Shown: positions 57,294 through 64,000 of the stretch, piece by piece
Position numbering within the stretch: the stretch's first letter is position 1
Layout: each line of letters starts with the position of its first letter
Assembly: GCA_001662425.1 (NCBI GenBank)
Contig: BDDC01000205.1
Coordinates: 23,429-87,428 of the forward strand
Direction of reading: 5' to 3'
DNA: 64,000 nt
From: Chlamydomonas sphaeroides
Lineage: Eukaryota > Chlorophyta > Chlorophyceae > Chlamydomonadales > Chlamydomonadaceae
Translations under genes and position numbers: made by a program
Notes under the pieces: generated by a model
Database searches by the model: none
Seen by the model: only the letters and a program-made list of their open reading frames with translations
What the model was told of the DNA's origin: nothing

Positions 57294-58374
57294 GCCGCCC
57301 CGCAACCACAGGCAAGGCCATGTGCAGCCAAGCATCGCAGCGCTGACGGCAAGGGCAATCGAGTACGCTGAGTGGACAACGGGGGGCAGGGGTTCCCCCC
57401 TGGCAACGAGTGCTGGCACGCGCGCGTAACTTCCGTCGCGGCCGAGACGGCAGTTGTGCTCGTCCTTGCTCGTCAAAACGCTCGCGACTTGTCGTTCGTC
57501 AAGGGCGCGCGTCGAAACGAGTAATGACGAGTCGCTCGGAGTGTCAAATAGCTGATGAGCTGAACTCTGGCAGGGCGCTGGGTACGTAACGACGCGTCGC
57601 GGCGGGCCGCCCCTGCTGCCGCCCCATCCGCGCACGCCGAAGCGCTCGCGACCGTTCCTCTGTCGTGGTCGCACGCAACAGCAAGTACGTCCGAGTCAGA
57701 GGCACATTTGTACTCGCCCACCTGTCACGCTTCAGGGCACCCTAGGGCGTGCCCTAGGGCGCCGAGCGTGGGGCTGCGCGAGCTGCCGGTGCAAACTCGC
57801 GCAGGGGAGAACCTACTCTCCTTAACTCGCCCACTACCAGAGCAGGTCGCTACCATTTACTGTCGCTACCATCGCCCGTCTGCACCCCGCGTCGCCGGCA
57901 CAGAGACTCTCTTCGCTCCAAGTCTTATCTGGGCCAGGCACTTTGGCGCTGGGGCGCGGCCTCCCGTGCGCGCACCACCGGTACCGAGAACGTAAACGAA
58001 AGGGCCGGCGGCCCGGCGCGCGGGGGCATGGGCAGCAGGCGGGGGGCGCACCGCCGAGGTTGGGGACTGCAGCGCATCGCTGCTGCCCGGGTTTGGGCCC
58101 GTGGCCTGCTTCCACAACGCAATGGAGCGCGTCGAGCAGTGTACATGTGCTAGTCCAAACTTGGTGGAGGAGAGAGGACCCAACGCAATCGGAGGGCCGG
58201 GGCGAGGCGTGCCTGTACGGCCAGCCGGCCCCTCCAGCCCGTAGCGCTAGAGTACACCGTAGTGAAGACCGCGGCCCAGGCATGGGCTATCAGCCTATCC
58301 CACCACGGCGCAATCCGCGGCCGTGGTCGCTGCGGCGGTCACCGCCGCCCCTAGGGCGGCGGCCGCCCCAGCCG

Positions 58375-58520
58375 GGCCGGCCCCGGCAGCAGCCGCGGCC
58401 GTCACCACCACTCCCGACTCCCCGATATGCGATACAAATCATATATACGATATTTATACGATGTATAAACACGATACGATATAAATCCCTACAGGCCGGC
58501 CCCGGCAGCAGCCGCGGCCG
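58375..58520. repeat. 27-bp direct repeats flanking an AT-rich segment
   Basis: A 27-base sequence with core ccccggcagcagccgcggcc occurs at 58375-58401 and again at 58494-58520. Between them lie about 90 bases that include an AT-rich run of atac/cgat motifs. A GGCGGC-type palindrome precedes the first copy. Confidence 0.75.
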
Positions 58521-58664
58521 CGGCGCCCGCCGCCCCTGCGGCGCTGGTAGCTGCGCCTGCCGTGGCGGCAGCGGCGTCGGCATCGGTGGCGTCGGTGGCC
58601 GCCGGCGCCCCGCGGGCCCTCCGCATAAATAGCTTTCGGCAGGGCTTGTATCTTACCCGCTGCC

Positions 58665-58860
58665 AAGTCACCCGGGGGGGGGACTTACCCTCGCCTTGCG
58701 GCCGCGAAGTCACCCGATGAGCCAAGGTGGCGCCAAAGACGCTAGCGCCTAGCAAAAATAAGCATTTCGGGTGGCTTCGCTAGCCTCTGGCAGCCTAAGG
58801 TCACCCAGCCCGGGTGACTTCAGTCCCAACTGGCCAACACGTCGGGTGACTTGGGTGACC
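58665..58860. repeat. Cluster of AAGTCACCC / GGGTGACTT motifs in both orientations
   Basis: AAGTCACCC occurs near 58665 and 58707, with TAAGGTCACCC at 58796; GGGTGACTT occurs at 58812 and 58843, followed at once by GGGTGACC. Positions 58800-58818 form a perfect-looking inverted repeat around CAGCCCG. No coding function is seen. Confidence 0.7.
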
Positions 58861-59516
58861 TGGGTTACTAAGACACGAGCCCTGGCTGGTGGGATGCGCG
58901 TGGCACCGCAGGCCAAGACCCTGGGGTCTGGTTCGCCAACGCCGGAGCACCGGGAGCAGCCGCGCCAGCTGACGCTGGCCCCCATCAATGCGGCGCTGCA
59001 GCGCTTGACGGCACTGCCGCTGTTGGCCTTTGGGCGGGTCTCCGCCGCCCTCCGCCGCCTGCGGCTTAGCGCTCAGCCGTGTCCTGTATGCCCCATCTGG
59101 AGTTCGGGGGCCTGACCCTTGATGCAGCGCTGGCGGCACTACAGGATGTGCTTGCGGCCGGAGGCCGCCTCCTGCTTGCGGCGTGCATTGGGCTGGGCTT
59201 GTAAGCCCAAGTCAAACTTGAACACCAGCCAGCTTCATCCGGTGCGACGCAGCTGAACCCTTCGGTGGTAAGCATGGTCCCAACGCTCTACTCAACGGAT
59301 GGTCTGAGTGGCGGGGGCGGGGGCTTGTGGGGGCTTGTTGGAACCGTACGACTGACGGGGTTGGGGGGCTCGCCCCTGTCCCATCCCGTTGAAATGTTTG
59401 CTGTGGCTGCGTGCTGGGTAGCACAGGGCATGTGGCGTTAGCCAAGCAGAGGCCTGGCGGCGACGAGCAGAGTGGCTCTATGATGTTAAGCAGTTTCAAC
59501 CTCGCCACGGACCGGC

Positions 59517-60055
59517 GTGGCCCCGCAACCAAGCACTAACATCGGGGACTGTTCCTTTTCGGACGCGAAGGACGGGGCCAAGCAATTAACTGAGTGCTTC
59601 TTGAAGCGCCATGCAATAAGAGAGGCACGGGCGGCGGTGAGGGCTCTCAGTTGCGCGGGATGCCACGGATTTGCCATTGCAGTGTCGGGTTCAGGGGAGA
59701 CTCTCCCCTGGTCGGGTTCGTGCCGAGCTTGCAGAGGTTCTCATGTGTCAGCTGGATACGCACTTGGACTGCAGAGCTTTGCTAGAGCATTAACACGGCC
59801 CTCAAAAGCCACAAGGACGACTTTGCGAAATTTGGGCGTTTGAATGTGCGTCCGCAGCTCTCGCAGCTCGCACCGACTCGCGAGAGCATAGCTTGTACCC
59901 TTTACATCCTGACGGCAGCTATCACATCGACACTCTAACCTGTGACCAGACGCGCGACAGCGAGACTTGACCAACTCACCGCGCGCGTTTGCTAGTCGCG
60001 GCGCACGCCCGCAGCCTTTGCATATCACGCCACAATCGAGGTGCATAGCCGCCAT
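59517..60055. other. Two opposed short ORFs with CxxC motifs (uncertain coding)
   Basis: The plus-strand frame 59517-59843 (108 codons) has SCAGCHGF and SCRACRGSH. The minus-strand frame 60055-59741 (104 codons) has CKGCGRAPR and CRCDSCRQD. They overlap at their 3' ends. Codon use is not biased as in neighbouring genes, so they may be decayed transposon pieces or chance. Confidence 0.25.
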
Positions 60056-60468
60056 CGCGATAGCTGTGACCCCAGTGGCGTCCGCTGGGAAAGAGCCGAT
60101 GCGCCACTAACCAGCTCTACGGGTGGCGCAGCAGCAAAGAGACCACGAAGGCTTGGTGGATCATAAATCACTGCGTGTCTCATCGAGTGACAGTCGTTGG
60201 GGTTAAGCTTGTGACGGCATCATCGCCAGGAGCGCTTGCGAAGGACTGTTTGCCAGCCGGCACGGACGTGATGCTGATATCATAGCGACGCGCAGCACCA
60301 GTTGCTGTGGCACGTCCGCAGCAGCGCTGGGTTGGTCTACAGCCCTTGCCGCGAAGTCAGCGCTTGGCTTTTCCGCAGCCTAGGCCAGCCTCGCAAGGTT
60401 GCTAGGCGGGCGTTGCGGCCAGCGCAACAGCCCCACCACCTGCCGGCCGAGCTGACTTCTCCGTCGCC

Positions 60469-63400
60469 ATGTTCTACTCGACGCAAATCCTCGCCCGCAA
60501 GGGACCCCTGGGCCTGGTATGGATGGCGGCCCACATGGACCGCGGCCTAAAGCGAAATCAGGTATGTTTAGGCCTCGCCCGCGAGCAGCGCATTTAGCAC
60601 GTGCGCAACCGCGCCTCCGCATCCTCTGCCTGCCCCAACGACATCCCGTACCAAAAACGCACCTGTGCCTCCTTGCCTGCCCCGCATGTCCAGGTCCATG
60701 ACGCCTCCATCCCCGATACCGTGGAGGTCCTGCTCTCACCCGAGGCACCCCTGGCGCTGCGTTTGAGCGGGCAGCTGCTGCTGGGGGTGTGCCGCATCCA
60801 CAGCCGACAGGTCGCCTTCCTGCTGCAGGTACGGCCGCAAGGGCCGCCGACGCGCCCCACCATCACGCCCACCCAGGGCGTTCCGCGCGGGGATCAACGC
60901 ACCCGCCAGCTGCGCCCGCCAGCATGGCTGCTCCACGCCAGCCAACAGTTCACGGCAGCGCGTCACTTGCTGTCGCCTGCGACCGATGCTTCCACAGGAC
61001 ACCCAGGACGCGCTGGTCAAGCTCCAGCTGGCTTTCAGGTGCGTCCCGCGGCAGCAGCCGTGCAGCACGCTGACACACACAGCCCTGAGACCAACGACAT
61101 TCGCACCCTCCCGGAGGCCGGCGCAGCGCTAGCCCCAGCACGGCAGATGCATCCGGTCCCATATCCCCCCCCTTCACCCTCTCGCACGCCCAGGCCCGAG
61201 CAGCTGGCCGCGCTGACCAAGGCCGCGGCCGCCGCTGCGGGCGGCGCCGGCGCCCTGGCCCGGCCCGCGCACACGCTGCCGTTTGAGTCCATCACTCTGC
61301 CCGACGGCCTCGAGGAGCTGCAGCTGTTCGGTGCGTGAAGCTCGACGTACTGGCCTAGACCTGCCCGGCTCTCGTTGGCGAGCTTGCGGTGGTATGGGGC
61401 CGGCCAATCCGCGGGCTGCTGCGGCCACGGGCACCACCCAGTCCGCGCACCTTCATCGATAGAGTCCATTGAGCAGAACCGCCACTATATCGACAGCATC
61501 AGCATGTGATTTGAAGGCCGGCCTCGCCTGAGCACGCTGCGCCTCGCGCTCTCGCACCCCTCCACCCGGGCACCCCCACCAGGTGAAGACCTGCTACTGG
61601 CGCCGCTGCCCCCCGGCTCGGGGCTCGACGCCGTGCTCGCGGATTGGCAGGTGTGGCCGCTTTCCGCAACGGTCACCGCCTGGCGTGACACTATCAGCAC
61701 CGGAATGCTGAAAGCTCCTCTCATGTATTGCTCATCACTGCGCACCTGCGAGGCCGTGGCCTGACACCTGCGCCCCTGAAACCCCGCAGGCCGCCGCTGC
61801 AGCCGGCGGCGCCCGCCTCCGCCGCCGCGACAGCGCCGCCGCCAGCCTGGCCGCGCTGCCCTCGGACAGCGGGCTGGGACAGGTGGGCAGTACCGCAGCC
61901 GGTGCGGCCGGACGGAGCTGAGCGTGCACGCAGCTGCTGCTGGCTTCGTGGTCTAGGAGGGTCCGACGGCGTGGTGACGCCCATGCCCTCCGACGGCGTG
62001 CCCCGTCTTACCAGCCCTGCGCGGCCGGGCCGCAGCCTGCGCATCGTGTGGGCGCCCGCCGCCTGCTAATGCGCCCAACCCCGACCCTTGTCCCTGCACC
62101 GCCCCTACTCCGCACGCCCTCCCATTCCCCTTGCGCAGCCGTGCTACAGCCTGGGCCTGCTGCTGGCCTCGTCGGCCGAGTTGAGCGCCGGCGGCGGCCT
62201 GGGCGGCGGCGGCTCGGGCGGCAGCGGCCCGGAGGTGGAGATGGAGGTGTTTGACGACGCCGACGACCTGGACGAGGTGGGCAGCAGGCGGGGTGTGTGG
62301 GGCCCCGTGCCGCTTGCAGCGTGCTTTGGGCCGGCTGACGGGCTCTTGCTGCGCCCCGCCATTTCTTCGCAGGTCGAGATTGAGCGGCTGCGCGCCGCGC
62401 CGCCGTCGGAGGCGGCAGCGGCCGCTGGTGCCGCTGGCGGGCTGGGCCTGGCGGCGCTCCTGGCGGGCGCCAGCACGCCGGGCGCCAGCCGCGGCGGCGG
62501 CGGCGCTGCCGCCGTCGACGGCGAGGGGCAGGAGGAGGGCGAGGGCGAGGCGGGGCTGCGCAGCCCGAGTACCGGCCTAGGCGGCGCCGCGAGCCGGGAG
62601 CGCGAGAGCGCCGGCACCGCTGGCGCCAGGAGCGTCGGGCCGCGGCGCAGCGGCGCGGGCGGCGGCACTGCGCTCGCGACGACCGCGCGCCAGGCCGGGC
62701 CTGGTGACGCCGCGGCGCTGCTGCCGGACCTCGGCGGCGGTCTGGGTGGCGGGGCTCTAGACCTGGACATGGACTTCGCGCTGTTGGAGGAGGATGCCGA
62801 AGGCGCTGGCGAGGAGGCGCGGCCAGCCGGCCAGGCCGCTGGCGGTCTGCAAGACGGCGACGATGGCGCGGCCGGCGGCGCGGCGGCGGCGGTGGAGCTC
62901 CTGGGCGTGCCGACGCAGGAGCAGCTGAATGCGGCGGCGGCGGCCCTGGCGGCAGCGGCGGGCGGCGATCCGTATGACGTCCCCGACGACGAGGAGGAGG
63001 CTCAGGAAGCCATGGTCGAGGAGCAGGAGCCCGCAGCGCAGCAGCAGCAGCCTTCGGAGCAGGCAGATGGTGCCCGCCCCGCGGCGTCGCAGCCGCGCGC
63101 TGACGAGGAGGCAGGGCTGGGGCGGGCTGCCGGCGGGGTCGGTGTCGCAAGTGATGCGGCCGACGACGCCGATGCGGCAGGGCGGGGCGGTGACCGCGAG
63201 GCAGCTGCCATGGATGTGGACCTCGGCGGCGGCATCGACCAGGGCGCGGCCGAAGCGCCGGCGGCGTCGGGGCCGCGCTCGAGCCTAAGCGCGGGAGGTG
63301 CTGGTGAGGCAGCGGCGGCCTGCAGCGGCGGTGCCGACGCGGCGGGCCCGGCGGCGGTCGCTCCGTCCCCAGGCACGAGCCAGGGCGCCACGGGCGGACG

Positions 63401-64000
63401 CGACGTCGAGATGGGCGAGCAAGATGGGCCAACGGCGTCAGGCGGGGAGCGCGAAGCGCCGGCAGCGACTGCGGCTCCGGTTCCCGAGGGTCGCCGGCTC
63501 ACGCGACGCTCCGCCGCCGCCGCGGCGGCGGCAGCGGTCGCGGCGGCCGTGCCAGCGGCCGCCGTCCACGCGCAGCCCCCCGCGGATGCTTATGGTAACG
63601 TGGAGGCGGCGGTGGCCGAGGCCGAGCCCACCGCGGCGTTGCCCAGGCGGCCGCCGCAGCCCACGGCCCGCGCGGCGCCGGCGCCGGCGCCGGCCAAGCA
63701 CGCAGCAGCGGGCAGCCGCCGCGCGCGGTCGGCGCCGCGTCGCGCCGTGACGATTGACGATGAGGGTGAGAGCATTCGGGTCCTGGGGCTCGGCGCGTTG
63801 CTGCGGGGGCTGGCTTGGCTGCTCGGTTGCGGCTGGGCAGCAGCCGCTTGGCATGGGCCTCGCAGCCGCTTGGCATGGGCCTCGCAGCCGCTTGGCATGG
63901 GCCTCGCAGACGCTTGGCATGGGCCTCGCAGACGCTTGGCATGGGCCTCGCAGCCGCTTGGCATGGGCCTCGCAGCCGCTTGGCATGGGCCTCGCAGCCG
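60469..64000 (+). CDS. RAD21: Cohesin kleisin subunit RAD21/SCC1, 3' end missing
   Basis: The alpha-kleisin closes the SMC1-SMC3 cohesin ring in the nucleus and is cut by separase at anaphase. Exons: 60469-60561, 60694-60828, 60998-61038, 61194-61330, 61583-61650, 61790-61882, 62139-62276 and 62373-63765, all phase matched; the gene continues past 64000. The N-terminal kleisin domain is clear: MFYSTQILARKGPLGLVW, MAAHMDRGLKRNQ, LRLSGQLLLGVCRIHSRQV, LVKLQLAFRPEQ, and ITLPDGLEEL where animal RAD21 has ITLPEEF. The central exon 8 (464 codons) is very rich in Ala, Gly, Asp and Glu and ends RRAVTIDDEG, comparable to the basic/acidic stretch before the C-terminal winged helix, which is outside the window. 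It could be the meiotic paralogue REC8, but the N-terminus fits RAD21 better. Confidence 0.9.
63844..64000. repeat. 22-bp minisatellite in a RAD21 intron
   Basis: Seven tandem copies of a 22-bp unit with core cttggcatgggcctcgcag run to the window edge, with C/A variation at one site. It begins about 80 bases after the exon 8 donor. Confidence 0.92.

Larger units (their letters stand above)
56122..60468. other. Gene-poor interval with repeats and possible mobile-element remnants
   Basis: More than 4 kb lies between the divergent 728-codon ORF and RAD21. It holds a G-rich repeat (57.2 kb), a direct repeat round an AT-rich patch (58.4-58.5 kb), a cluster of GGGTGACTT motifs (58.7-58.9 kb) and short ORFs with CxxC pairs on both strands (59.5-60.06 kb). 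None of the ORFs shows volvocine codon preference or a named domain. The RAD21 promoter should lie in its last few hundred bases. Confidence 0.45.

Noticed and set aside
62008..63432. 474-codon minus-strand Arg/Pro-rich ORF over RAD21
   Set aside because: It is the antisense shadow of the Ala/Gly/acidic RAD21 exons, caused by high GC.
1..64000. tRNA, rRNA and snRNA genes
   Set aside because: No T-loop GTTCGA-type motif with cloverleaf pairing and no conserved rRNA or snRNA stretch was noticed on reading; a covariance-model scan would be needed to exclude them fully.

Overview
The window looks like nuclear DNA of a green alga of the Chlamydomonas/Volvox group (Chlamydomonadales). Signs are the high GC content, genes cut into many short exons with GTGAG-type donors and C-rich acceptors, Ala/Gly/acidic low-complexity protein regions, a TGTAA polyadenylation signal, and a long Pro-Ser-Pro (hydroxyproline-rich) segment of the kind found in volvocine wall proteins. 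I cannot name the species from sequence alone.

Layout. (1) 1-7373, minus strand: the 5' seventeen coding exons of a DEAD-box RNA helicase of the DDX41/abstrakt type; the 3' end lies left of the window. (2) 8365-12875, plus strand: a complete 14-exon SET-domain protein lysine methyltransferase (665 codons), divergent from the helicase across a shared 1 kb promoter interval. (3) 15404-51999, minus strand: one apparent giant gene of about 36.6 kb for a secreted, modular extracellular-matrix glycoprotein. From N to C it carries a signal peptide, a galactose-binding-like domain, two F5/8C (discoidin) domains, EGF-like repeats, paired Cys/Trp modules, two more F5/8C domains, about eighteen copies of a Cys-Gly-Tyr module, PAN/apple domains, two LysM domains, CBM1-like motifs, a bulb-type (mannose-binding) lectin domain, chitin-binding type-2-like Cys motifs, and a Pro-rich rod with a short C-terminal Cys domain. 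Exon phases were followed by hand through most junctions from about 27 kb to the stop and are mutually compatible; junctions in the N-terminal half were checked less completely. (4) 53935-56121, minus strand: a 728-codon low-complexity ORF of unknown function. (5) 56122-60468: a gene-poor interval with G-rich, palindromic and GGGTGACTT-type repeats and possible transposon remnants. (6) 60469 to the right edge, plus strand: the N-terminal part of the cohesin kleisin RAD21/SCC1.

The helicase, methyltransferase and cohesin are ordinary nuclear housekeeping genes and do not form a pathway with the matrix gene. The most unusual content is the giant matrix gene, which puts several glycan-recognition folds (F5/8C, LysM, bulb lectin, CBM1-like and chitin-binding-like) on one wall polypeptide. 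A second pattern is a set of partial copies of exon edges, splice-site side included, inside neighbouring introns of both the helicase and the SET gene. All exon boundaries were read by eye and need RNA evidence.
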